NCBI GenBank assembly: GCA_033297205.1 | Contig: MU859068.1 | Location: 186,001 to 250,000 of the forward strand | Origin: Pseudoneurospora amorphoporcata | Lineage: Eukaryota > Ascomycota > Sordariomycetes > Sordariales > Sordariaceae | Length of the DNA: 64,000 bases | Direction of reading: 5' to 3' | Shown: positions 11,919 through 22,210 of the stretch, in pieces | How the letters are laid out: every line of letters begins with the position of its first letter | Position numbering within the stretch: the first letter of the stretch is position 1 | Translations under genes and position numbers: made by a program | The notes under the pieces: generated by a model | What the model saw: only the letters and a program-made list of their open reading frames with translations | Databases searched by the model: none | What the model was told of the DNA's origin: nothing

Positions 11919-14900
11919 ATGGCGCCCAAGAAGAAGGGAAACAAGAAGGCCAACGATGACTGGGAGGCCGAGCTGGGCGAGTCCATCGCCCCCGTCAACA
12001 ACGGCGCTGCCGCCGATGCTGCTGCCTCCCCCGCCGCCGATGAGGACGCTTCCGGTGGTGGCGGTCTGATGGAGAGAATGCGCAAGGCCAAGGAGAAGCG
12101 CAAGAAGAAGGGCATCGTCGACGACTGGGAGGCCGAGCTCGGTGAGACCGCTCCCGGCGCTGAGCAGCCCGCTGAGGAGGCCGTCCCCGATCTCTCCGCC
12201 AAGGTCGCCGAGGAGGCCAACCCCGACGACGAGTTCGCTCTCCCCGAGAAGAAGGGCAAGGGCGGCAAGGGCAAGCAGCAGCAGCAGCAGAAGGCTACCC
12301 CCGCCGCCGCCGCCAAGAAGGACGAGGATGCCGCCGATGAGGATGGCCCTAGGGTGTTGACCAAGGCCGAGAAGGAGAAGCTCAAGAAGGAGCGTGAGAA
12401 GCAGCGCAAGAAGGAACAGGTGAGTTATTCCATCACGACGAGTAGCTCTATACCACAAAAAGAAACGGAAGACTGACCAACGTCTTCACACTACACAGGC
12501 TGCTGCTAAGAAGAAGGGTACCACACCCGCCGCCGCCACCAAGGCCGAGCCCGCCGCGAAGGAGGAGAAAAAGGACGAAACCCCCAGCCCCAGCCCCGCC
12601 TCGACCCCCGCTCCCGCTCCCGCCGCCGATGCCGCCGGTGGCAAGAAGAAGAAGCTCCCCGCCCACCTGCTCGCCCTTCAGAAGCAGCAGGAGGAGCTGC
12701 GCCGTCGCCAAGAGGAGGAGGCTAGACTCCTCGCCGAGGAGAAGGCCAGGATAGAGGAGGAGGAGCGCCTCGCGGCCGAGGAGGCCAAGCGCAAGGAGGA
12801 GGAGCGCGCCCGCAAGAAGGAGAAGGAGAAGCAGAGGATCGAGCAGCTCAAGAAGGAGGGCAAGTTCATGACCAAGGCCCAGAGGGAGGAGAAGGCCCGC
12901 AACGAGAGGAAGCTCCAGCAGATGTTGGCGGCCGGTATCAAGGTCAACGCGCTTGAGGGTGAAGAGTCCAAGAAGAAGCCTGTCTACGACGATAAGAAGA
13001 AGAAGGCTGCTAACAAGAAGGTGAGTTTTGCCGGGGTTTCTATGTTAGTATGATATGTTGTGGACGGCGCTAACCAAGTTTACTTGCTGCAGAGAGACGA
13101 GGAGAAGGCTCTCGCCGAGGCCGCTGAGCGCGCAAGACTCGCCGCTGAGGCTCTTGCCAAGGAGCAAGAGGAGAAGGCCCGCATCGAGCGCGAGAAGGCC
13201 GAGAAGGAGGCTGCTGCCAAGGCCGCTGCCGCTAAGGCCGCCGCCGAGGAGAGCGTCGACGAGGACTGGGAGGCTGCCGTTGCCTCTGACAAGGAGGATG
13301 TCAAGGACAGCTGGGATGCCGACTCTGACGAGGAGGAGGACTCCAAGAAGGAGGCGCCTAAGCCCGCCGCGGCCAACGGTAAGGCTGAGGAGGCCAAGAA
13401 GGACGAGGAGTCCGAGTCCGAGTCTGAGGAGGAGTCCGAGTCCGAGTCTGAAGATGAGTCTTCTGAGGACGAGGAGGCTACCGCCAGGCAACTGGAGGAG
13501 GCCAAGAGGAAGAAGGAGGCTGCCGAGCGTCGCGAGAAGGCCCATCAGGCTGCTCTTGCGGCCCGCTCTGCGGACAACCTTCGCTCGCCCATTTGCTGTA
13601 TTCTTGGTCACGTCGATACTGGTAAGACGAAGCTGCTCGACAAGATTCGTCAGACCAACGTCCAAGAGGGTGAAGCCGGTGGTATCACTCAGCAGATTGG
13701 TGCCACTTACTTCCCCGTTGAGGCCATCAAGCAAAAGACCGCGGTCGTCAACCGCGACGGCAAGTTCGAGTTCAAGGTTCCCGGTCTCCTTATCATCGAT
13801 ACCCCCGGTCACGAGTCTTTCTCCAACTTGCGTTCGCGTGGTTCGTCGCTCTGCAACATCGCCATCTTAGTTGTCGATATCATGCACGGTCTCGAGCCCC
13901 AGACTCTCGAGTCCATGAAGCTTCTCCGTGACAGGAAGACGCCCTTCATCGTCGCTCTCAACAAGATCGATCGTCTTTACGGCTGGAAGAAGATCGAGAA
14001 CAACGGCTTCCAGGAGTCGTTGGCCCTCCAGAACAAGGCTGTCCAGAACGAGTTCAAGAACCGTCTCGACCAGACCAAGCTCGCTTTCGCCGAGCAGGGT
14101 TTCAACTCGGAGCTTTTCTACCAGAACAAGTCCATGGCCAAATACGTCTCCTTGGTCCCCACCTCCGCCCACACCGGTGAGGGTATCCCCGACATGTTGA
14201 AGCTCATCGTCCAGCTCACCCAGGAGCGCATGGTTGGCTCTCTCATGTACCTCTCCGAGGTCCAGGCTACTGTCCTCGAAGTCAAGGCTATCGAGGGTTT
14301 CGGTATGACCATCGACGTCATTCTCACCAACGGTATCCTTAAGGAGGGTGACCGTATTATCCTGTGTGGTACAGAAGGTGTCATCAAAACAAATATCAGA
14401 GCCCTGCTCACCCCCGCCCCGCTCAGGGAATTGCGTCTCAAGTCGCAGTACGTTCACAACAAGGAGGTCAAGGCCGCTTTGGGTGTCAAGATTTCTGCTC
14501 CCGGTCTCGAGGGTGCCATTGCTGGTTCCCGTCTCCTTGTCGTCGGCCCCGACGACGACGAGGACGAGCTCGAGGACGAGGTCGAGGCCGATCTTGCCTC
14601 GCTCTTCAGCCGTGTCGAGAAGACCGGCCGTGGTGTCTCCGTCCAGGCCTCCACCCTTGGTTCGCTCGAGGCCTTGCTCGACTTCCTCAAGGACTGCAAG
14701 ATTCCCGTCGCCAACGTCGGTATCGGCCCCGTCTACAAGCGCGACGTCATGCAGTGCGGTATCATGTTGGAGAAGGCGCCCGATTATGCGGTCATGCTCT
14801 GCTTCGACGTCAAGGTTGACAAGGAAGCGCAGGAGTATGCCGATCAGCAGGGTGTCAAGATCTTCACTGCCGATATTATTTACCACTTGTTCGACTCGTT

Positions 14901-15477
14901 CACCAAGCACATGGATGAGCTGCTCGAGAAGAAGAAGGAGGAGTCCAAGCTCCTTGCTGTCTTCCCTTGCGTGCTCGCCCCCGTTGCCGTCTTCAACAAG
15001 TCTAGTCCCATTGTTATCGGTGTCGATGTCGTCGATGGTTCGCTGAGGATCAACACGCCTATTTCTGCCGTGAGGCAGAACCCCGTTACCGGTGCTAAGG
15101 AGATTATCGATCTCGGCAGAGTGTATGTTTTCCCTCCCATTTCTCTCTCCTCCCATTTCTCTCTCCTCCCATTTCTCTCTCCTCCCATTCCCCCTTCATA
15201 ATAACCCGATCACTAACTTTCTGACTCTAGTACCTCCATCGAGCGCGACCACAAGCAGATCCCCGTCTGCAAGAAGGGCCAGCCCTCCGTCGCCATCAAG
15301 ATCGAAATGGGCGGCAATCAGCCCACGTACGGCCGCCACCTCGAAGAGAAGGACATGCTCTACTCCAAGATCTCGCGTGCCTCTATCAACTGCCTCAAGG
15401 AGTTCTACCGCAAGGACGTGACCAACGACGAGTGGCAGCTGATTATCAAGATGAAGTCCATGTTTGATATTGCTTAA
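11919..15477 (+). CDS. eIF5B: Translation initiation factor eIF5B
   Basis: Exons 11919-12419, 12499-13020, 13093-15122 and 15231-15477 join to give 1099 residues. eIF5B is the ribosome-dependent GTPase that joins the 60S subunit to the initiation complex (bacterial IF2 homologue). Residues 1-500 are highly charged, with Lys/Glu-rich coiled-coil-like stretches and repeated DDWEAELGE and DEDWEAAV motifs, typical of eukaryotic eIF5B. The GTPase domain shows G1 GHVDTGKT (from ~513), G3 DTPGHE (from ~577) and G4 NKID (from ~631), followed by domain II and the C-terminal IF2-like domains ending FDIA. The start is the first ATG ([10 protein letters not shown]), with no upstream in-frame ATG. Intron 3 contains a 16-bp tandem repeat. 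The Ala/Gly codons end mostly in C, as expected of a highly expressed gene. Confidence 0.96.
15135..15189 (+). repeat. 16-bp tandem repeat inside eIF5B intron 3
   Basis: The unit TCCCATTTCTCTCTCC is repeated perfectly three times (15135-15150, 15151-15166, 15167-15182), followed by a partial fourth copy. It lies between the GTATGT donor at 15123 and the CTAAC branch region, so it lengthens the intron's pyrimidine-rich part without touching coding sequence. Confidence 0.9.
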
Positions 15478-17118
15478 GCGGTAAGCGGCTTCTGCCATTT
15501 ACACTGGGGGGAGGGGGAGGAGGAAAGATGGAAGAGGAATGGAAAATTCATGAGCATACCCATCATACATCATCATTATCATTATCATTATCATCATCGA
15601 TGGCATGCATGGACAAAATGAGAATGAAGAATGATGCCGGAAAGGAAGGAAGGTAACAAAAACTGCATTTGCTCGGTAGTTTTGGGAAATTATAGTATGT
15701 CTATGTATGTACGTTTATGAAATTTCTTACTAGGTACTATAAAAGGATTTTCGATTTGGGTTTAGTTACTTGTCGTTATTGCCATTGATATCCTCGTCGT
15801 CAAGTCTGATTATGCTATGATTGGAGCAGCAAACGGACAAACAGAACAGGATTGGGCTGTCCGTGTGTGTATTTTCGTCCAGCGACAAGTTAAAAAAGAG
15901 AAGAATAGTCAAGAACGCCTACACATCTACTATGCCCTTTCTTATCCGATTTAACGTCTCATGTCCTGGGTCTCAAAGCGGTATGAGCAGAATACATGCT
16001 AATTTGACTTGGCTAGCTGAGTGGTTAAAGAAGACAAGTCCATGCTTGTATGATTGAAGTATTTAATTCCACTTGTCGCCTCACCACTCTCTTCGGCTCT
16101 TCGGCTCTTAGGCTCTTTACTTTTCTTCTACCATAGCTTTTTACGACTTTTTTTCTTTCACCCCTCTATTGACCTCCCTACTTACTTGTCCACTACATAT
16201 CTCTCTTGACTTCCCTCTTCGGCCTTTTTATGCCTCTTTTTTCACCTCTCTTTTCACCCCTCTCTTTCCACCTCTCTTTTCACCCCTCTCTTCGTCCTCC
16301 TCCACCTTTTCCCTTTACCCCCCGCTTTTCCTTTCAACTGTATGTATCTCCTTCCTCACTTCTTCACTTCACCACCTACCTAATCATTCAATGTTTTATT
16401 TTGACTCGAGAAACATAAACGGGGGCGAGTCTCAGGCTACGTACGGATACAGTATTATAAGCACGTATTATGAAGAAGGTAACTCGGGAGTTTTCATGTT
16501 ATATGGCTTGGTGGGGACCGAAGTTGGCAGTATTTCGTGCCATTCGTCCGTCCTCGGTGCTTTGTTTGGTATGGGAAACAGCGATTAGTGTTCGTTTTGG
16601 ATGAATGGGTGATGGGCGAACGTAACATCGTCGAAGAACCAACCACTGAATCCAGATGCATATGACAAGTGTTGACTTCCTCCTTGGCAGTTGATTGAAC
16701 AATGTACCTTCGAAGTTCTTCATACTCAAAACACATGGAGATTTGCACAAGCGTCTTATTCAGTTACCATGGAACTCTTTTGAAATCTTTTCCTTCTATG
16801 AAAGCTGTGTATCAAAAGAAACTTTTATTTCCGTCTTTTCCCCCCTCTCTTAGCCGTGAACCGTCATAAAAAAAAAGGAAAAATACAAAAGCTATAACAA
16901 CACCATACAAAGTCTTTGAAGAAGTTCGAAACTGAATCGGCCATGACATCAATAAAACGTAAACGTGAACATGAATGTGAATGCGTTTATGTGAAAGTAT
17001 GAGTGGGTATGTGTAGTTGGGTATGCTGGTCTCTTCTCTTCTTTCAATTCATCATTAACAAGCCATTGCCTCTCTCTCTCTCTTTGGAGTAGGGCATATA
17101 GCATGTCATATCTCCAAT
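15478..17118. other. Convergent intergenic region between eIF5B and hsp88
   Basis: Both neighbours end here, so this is 3' UTR plus spacer. A CAT/ATT-type microsatellite lies at 15561-15598 and a long pyrimidine-rich tract (CTCTTTTCACC-like units) at about 16080-16380. A 139-codon plus-strand frame at 16169-16588 covers the pyrimidine tract and looks like low-complexity noise. No gene is recognised. Confidence 0.5.
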
Positions 17119-17250
17119 TCAATCCAGCTCAATACCATCCATCTTGTCCGACTTCTCGTCCTCCGTCGACTCCGCGGGGGTTGGTGCCCCCGACTCCGAG
17201 TCCGGAGTGTCCACGGCCTTTTCCTCCTCCACCGTCGAGTCTACAACTTT
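17119..17250 (-). other. In-frame 43-codon open extension beyond the hsp88 TAG
   Basis: Directly after the hsp88 stop (TAG, 17253-17251) the same frame stays open for 43 codons, beginning KVVDSTVEEEKAVDT and ending KMDGIELD, then TGA at 17121-17119. The tail is rich in Asp, Glu, Ser, Thr and Pro, like the acidic C-termini of Hsp70/Hsp110 proteins, and its codons end mainly in C or G, like the rest of the gene. One base change (TAG to GAG) would make it continuous. It may be a decayed or read-through tail, or 3' UTR left from an ancestral longer protein. Confidence 0.5.
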
Positions 17251-19798
17251 CTAAGCCTCCTCGACGACAGGCTTCGGAGCATCGGCATCGGTCATCTCCT
17301 CGTCCTTGGCACCTTCTTGGGCGGCCTTCTCGGCAGCCTCCTTAGCCTTGCGGGCCTCCTCCTCGGCCTTCTTGGCGGCCTTCTCAGCCTCGAGCTTCTC
17401 GAGGACGGCTTGCCTCTCGGCCTCAACCTTGTCAAAGTGGCGCTGGACGACGGGGCCGGCGAGGGCGCGGATCTCCTCGATCTTGGCGACGTAGACGGCC
17501 TTGGTGGCATCGTCACCCTCATCGTAGAGCCAGTCCTGTTGATTTGGTTGGTATCAGCTGGTCACTTTCTCTCGGGATAGTCGTAGACATACCTCAGTAG
17601 CCATGAGCTTGGCGCTGATCTTCTCCTTCTCCTCCTCGGAGGCAAGGTCGGCGTACTGGTCGTCGAGCTTGTTGCGAAGGTCGTAGATGTAGGTCTCGAG
17701 CTCGTTCTTCTTCTCCTCGGTGTCGGCAACGAGCTTGTCCTCCATGATCATGGCCTGCTCCTTCTCAAATGCAGCATTCTTGGCGGAAGCTTCGAGGGAC
17801 TGGGTGGCGCTGACGATGGGAAGCTCGCCCTTGCGGACCTGCTTCTTGACCTTGCGGGTCTTGGGCTTGTCGCCGTCCATGACAATCTTTTCGTGGGTTA
17901 GCTTTCCGTCGTCCAGATTTTCGTGCGTTCCACCATCGTAAGACTCCGCTGAACCGTCCAAAAGTTTACGACGCTTCAGAGGATTATCCGATGACTTCCC
18001 GTCTTCACTAATGAAAATATTACTCACATCACCGTTCTCATCCTTGATCTCCTCCTCGACCTCCTGGTCCTCGACGTAGTAGGCGCTCTCGACGTTAAGG
18101 ATACCGTGAATGTTGACGCGAGCCTTGAGCTTGCAGATCATGAAGTCCTCAGGACCCTCGGTAGCCTGAACGTTCTTGACCGAGAAGCGGCCAATGAAAG
18201 GAGAGGTCTTGCCGGGGAGCTCATCGGGGTTAGTGTACTTGGCCTCGAGGTCGAAAGGCTGCTTGCGGTAGAAGGTAAGGATCTTGGTGGAAGGGAGGAC
18301 GTTGCCCTTGTTGAAGACAACGAGGCTGGTGTCCTCATCGGGGATGTCGGCATCCTTCTCCCAGGCGAACTCGATGGGGTAGCTGATGACATCCTGGACC
18401 TGGAAGTCGCGGACCTTGAAGACAGGGGAGAGGATAGCGCAGCTGAAGGCGCATCCACGGGCGATGGCCTCATCCTGGTTCATGGTGAAAGAAAGCGGTT
18501 TGCCGAAGAAAGCCTGGATGCGCTCCTTAACGGAGGGGACACGGGAGCCACCACCGACGATCTCGACGATGTCGATATCGTCCTTGGTGAGCTTGGCGTC
18601 GGCGAGAGCCTGCTCGAGGGGAATGTGGACCTTGGCGAGGAGGGGCTCGACCATGGCCTCGAACTCCTGGCGGGTGATCATGGCGCGGACATCGACGTCG
18701 TTCATGAGGGACTCGATGTTGAGAGGGGCCTGCTGGTTGGCAGAAAGGATCTTCTTGAGCTTCTCAGCAGCGGCAAGGACACGGCAGACGGCCTTGGGGT
18801 TGGTGAAGATGTCGATCTTGTACTTGCCAAGGAACTCCTTGTGAAGATGGTCGAGGAGGGCCTTGTCAAAGTTGCGGCCACCGAAGTGACGGTCGTAGGC
18901 GGTAGCCTTTACGGCAAGCTCACCCTTTTTGTACTCGACAATGGAGCAGGTGTAGTTGGAGTAGCCGACATCGACGAAGGCGACTCTCCTGGGCTTCTCC
19001 TCGGGGCCGGGAAGGTCGAGTTTTGTGATACCCCAACCGAGAGCGGCAGCGGTGGTGTCGTTGATGAGGCGGAGGGGACGGAGGCCGGCAATCTCGGCGG
19101 CATCCATGAGACTCCTGCGCTGCTTGTCGGTGAACCAGGCGGGGACGCTCATGACGAGCTCCTGGACGGCCACCTTGACCTCAGCCTGGGTGGTCTGCTT
19201 GATCTTGCTCAAGAACATGGCGATGAGCTCTGTGGAGGTGAACTGGCGCTTCTCGCCGAGGTAGGTAACCTCGGCACCGACCTCGCCATTGATATCGACC
19301 AAGGGGGCGGAGATGAACTGCTGCTCAATGGCGACATCAGGGTCGCTGAGAGAACGGCCGGCGAGGCGCTTGAGGCAACCGACGGTGTTCTTCAGGTTGG
19401 AGATCTCCTGGGTTTTGGCGGGCTCACCGAGATACCGGCTCTTGGGGCCAAAGCCAACGAGCGAAGGAGTAGCCCGGTTGGAGACTTCGTTTGTGATCTG
19501 TCAGACAGAGGTTCGTCAGTACTTGGTCATCCACTGCGTGTGTGAAGGCGCCATCGCCCCGGCGCAAAGCATCCTCCTCTTCCCTTGGAGACAGAGTCTA
19601 TGCGAAGAGGAAGGTCGAGATCGAGAAGGGTACGTACGACATCGACACCGCGGTTTCTGGCAACGGCAATGACGGTATTAAGAGCGCCGAAATCGACACC
19701 TGGAAGGCACAATGTTAGCGCATGTTCTCTTGTGCTGCACCGGGACCGGCGACAGTTTGGTTAGGGAGGAAGAATGGCAACATACCGACGACAGACAT
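17251..19798 (-). CDS. hsp88: Hsp88, Hsp110/SSE-type chaperone
   Basis: Exons 19798-19786, 19699-19638, 19497-18028, 17886-17593 and 17535-17251 join to give 707 residues, which matches the length I recall for N. crassa Hsp88. It belongs to the Hsp110 branch of the Hsp70 superfamily, acting as a nucleotide-exchange factor for cytosolic Hsp70 and as a holdase. The ATPase start is MSVVGVDFGALNTVIAVARN; NEVSNRATPSLVGFGPKSR and the later IVEIVGGGSRVPSVKE block are diagnostic of the family. The C-terminal part is a helical, charged lid region. The first exon encodes only four codons plus one base. The 141-nt intron at 18027-17887 (GTGAGT, GCTAAC) has no stop and is a multiple of three, so leaving it in adds 47 residues without shifting frame. 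The reading frame ends at TAG but stays open afterwards (see 17119-17250). Confidence 0.95.
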
Positions 19799-22210
19799 GG
19801 TGGCGGTTGGATATGAAGAACTGCAAAAGCACAAACTATGTGTAAATAAAACTGGTCTCTCTCGGGGTATCTCGTGTAGTAGTAGTGGTGGTGTTTAAAT
19901 GTAAACACGTTAAGGCTTCAAATAGTAAGTGAGGCCTCTTGGTTTGGGAGGGGAGGGGTAGTCGAAAGGGTAGGACGGTTGCAATGTGTGTAAATGTCGA
20001 GAGGATGGAGATATGGAGGGGTCGTTGGTTTGCTCACCACAACAAAGAAGGTCTGCGTTGGGGGTATATGGAGGTTTAGGGACAACAAGGAGACGTGAGC
20101 GGATATGGAGATGTTCAACGTTGAAGTCACAAAAGTGGAAAGCAGACTGTTGCAGTTGGAGGCAGTGCGAGTCTATCGCAAAAGTGGATTCCCTTTCAGC
20201 AGCGGGACAGGTGGACTGAGAGTGAAGGACCAAGCATGGAAACTGGAGACTGGAAAAAAAAATCAGCAAAAAAATGTTGCCCCGACCACTGGACTCTGCG
20301 AAGAGGCAAGGCGTGGGCAACAAGTATCCGTCGGGCTACCTTACAGGACCTTGAGGACCCCAATCGCTGCCAAATGTGCCCCTCCAGCTCTAACCCCGCC
20401 CCCCGGGGGCCAAGCCATCCCCAGAAGATGGGAGAAGCTTCTCGATTGGCGCGCTCATTGGCGGTGTCATCCCGACCTGATTGACTCGGGCTTGTGTCAT
20501 GTTTGAAGAAACAGAGATCGAGTGTCATCTTACAAGTATCTCTTTTCATCTTTGTGGCACGGTAAGCAAAGGTTGACCTTGTCGGTGACATTCCATTCGA
20601 TCCGGGAGACAGGAGTCAAAGAAGCAGTTCTCGAGCTCTTTTTTGTGGCAGGCTGCGGATGTTAGGTTCCTTATTACAAGGCACGTCACTTCACAGGGCA
20701 AGCAGCGGCTGCAAAGCAAGCTGCCATCAGCACCAGGCAGTGACTGGATGACACAGGACGGAGGGGTCAATGGGATAGCGGCTACTGATAAGCTTTCCCA
20801 TTCCATCTTATCACTCCATTCACCCCGAGGAGGGTGCCTATCACCCCACTTTCCTCCTCAAAGTCTGGGTTTTCACATCTTGTGCCCCATCTCACCGCCC
20901 AAGAGACAAGACAACAGCAGTCAAACAGTGTGGTTGGCGTTGGCCCAGAACTGTCTTTGTCTAGGCAGGCACTTGCACTTTTACCGCTACGGACGAGTGG
21001 ACGACACGAACGATCTTCAGGACATCTTTCTTCAACCGACTCGAGTTTCCGGAGTTTGGCACTTCTTGGTTCCTGTCAAGCGGCAATTAACCACCCAAAC
21101 TGAGCCCCAATCCTCCCGCCTCTTACAACCCTCGCCGCCCACTGAAGCCTCAATTCATATGATAGCCTCACTTTCCCGTCGGACAAAATTCGCCGCCCAC
21201 GTCAACCGGCGGAGTCCATCCCCGGAACAACTTCCACTTCCAAGGGGCATCCATAAGTTTTAGGCCAAGATGTCCCAAGATCCGGCATCTTGACATGTTG
21301 ACACATCCATAGCCTGCCAAGCAGGTACACTGACACCAGCTGGAGTCGCTGTGGTACTTTGTACATAACACTTACCCAATCCTAACCCAGGCGCAATTCT
21401 TGGGTTTTCTTGGCTGCTCCTTGGGCTCTCATGACCAGTCACTTGGAGACTTCACCATCTTCGGGTGGACCGGTTATAGCACCAACATTTCTTAATGCAT
21501 CATCATATGAAGATTCATCATATTTTGCAAGAGTTACGGAAGTGCCGGTGATGCCTTCATCCCGAAGCTTCGTGGAAGTTCCACATCTCTTTGCATCCCC
21601 TTGGCAATGGCAAGTCAGGAGAGCATTGACTGCTGTTTTTTATGAGGGCATTCGCATCACGACTTTGCCGGGTGGTCAACTGGAGTTCGTGATGCTTCGA
21701 AAAGCGACAGACTTACATCACCAACTCGGACTTGTTCAACCCTAAAGTAATTCTCGAACTTGCCAAGCACACGATACGAGTGCATGTCCAGCCTCAACCA
21801 TGCCTTCTTTCTTCCTCCTCAGCTGTGCTCTTCACCGAGTGTTCCTATCATCGGGACACCATCTGCAACTCTTCACAGGTTCTGCGCCGATACATCGATA
21901 TTGATCATGGCAACACTCCACAGAGACTTTCAAGTCACCTCATCTGCTGAAATATGAATCCGTGCAATAATCACGTATCATCTTGGCTATTTACGCGTCT
22001 TTCACTGACACCAGCCTAGAAAAAAACATCGTCAACTCATAATATCCAACTATAAGTGTTGCCCGTTGTCCCAGTAACCACCCCAATGTTGACATCTTCA
22101 TATCCAAACACAACGCAAAAAGGGGGTAGGACCCAGCCCAGCCCCAACCACCTCTCCCTTCTCAATCCCTCCATCACCATCTCATCATTTTACCTCCTCA
22201 GCACCCCAAA
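19799..22210. other. Intergenic region: hsp88 promoter and 3' end of chs-6
   Basis: Both neighbours are on the minus strand, so the lower part is the hsp88 leader and promoter and the upper part the 3' UTR of chs-6. A 206-codon plus-strand frame (20643-21263) has no recognisable domain. One heat-shock-element-like site is listed separately. Otherwise nothing is seen. Confidence 0.45.
20434..20446. promoter_or_regulatory. Heat-shock-element-like site upstream of hsp88
   Basis: GAAGCTTC followed by TCGAT gives GAA-nn-TTC-nn-GAt, two perfect HSF1 half-sites and a weak third, about 640 nt upstream of the hsp88 ATG. It is the only such arrangement I saw between 19800 and 20700. Short sites like this occur by chance, so the call rests on its place before a heat-shock gene. 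Confidence 0.3.

Noticed and set aside
16010..16070. tRNA Ser/Leu-like string TAGCTGAGTGGTTAAAG
   Set aside because: It resembles an A box, but no anticodon stem, B box (GGTTCGANNCC) or acceptor pairing follows.
16169..16588. 139-codon frame across a pyrimidine tract
   Set aside because: It is Ser/Pro/Leu/Phe low complexity caused by CT-rich repeats in a 3' spacer.
18106..19545. 479-codon plus-strand open frame antisense to hsp88
   Set aside because: It mirrors the strongly biased codons of hsp88 (Leu/Asp/Gly-rich shadow). The sense frame has clear family homology, and similar shadows occur opposite eIF5B (13867-15156), upf2 (29257-30663) and Lon (50117-51355).
20643..21263. 206-codon plus-strand frame upstream of hsp88
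   Set aside because: No domain and no C-ending codon bias; lies in leader/promoter DNA.
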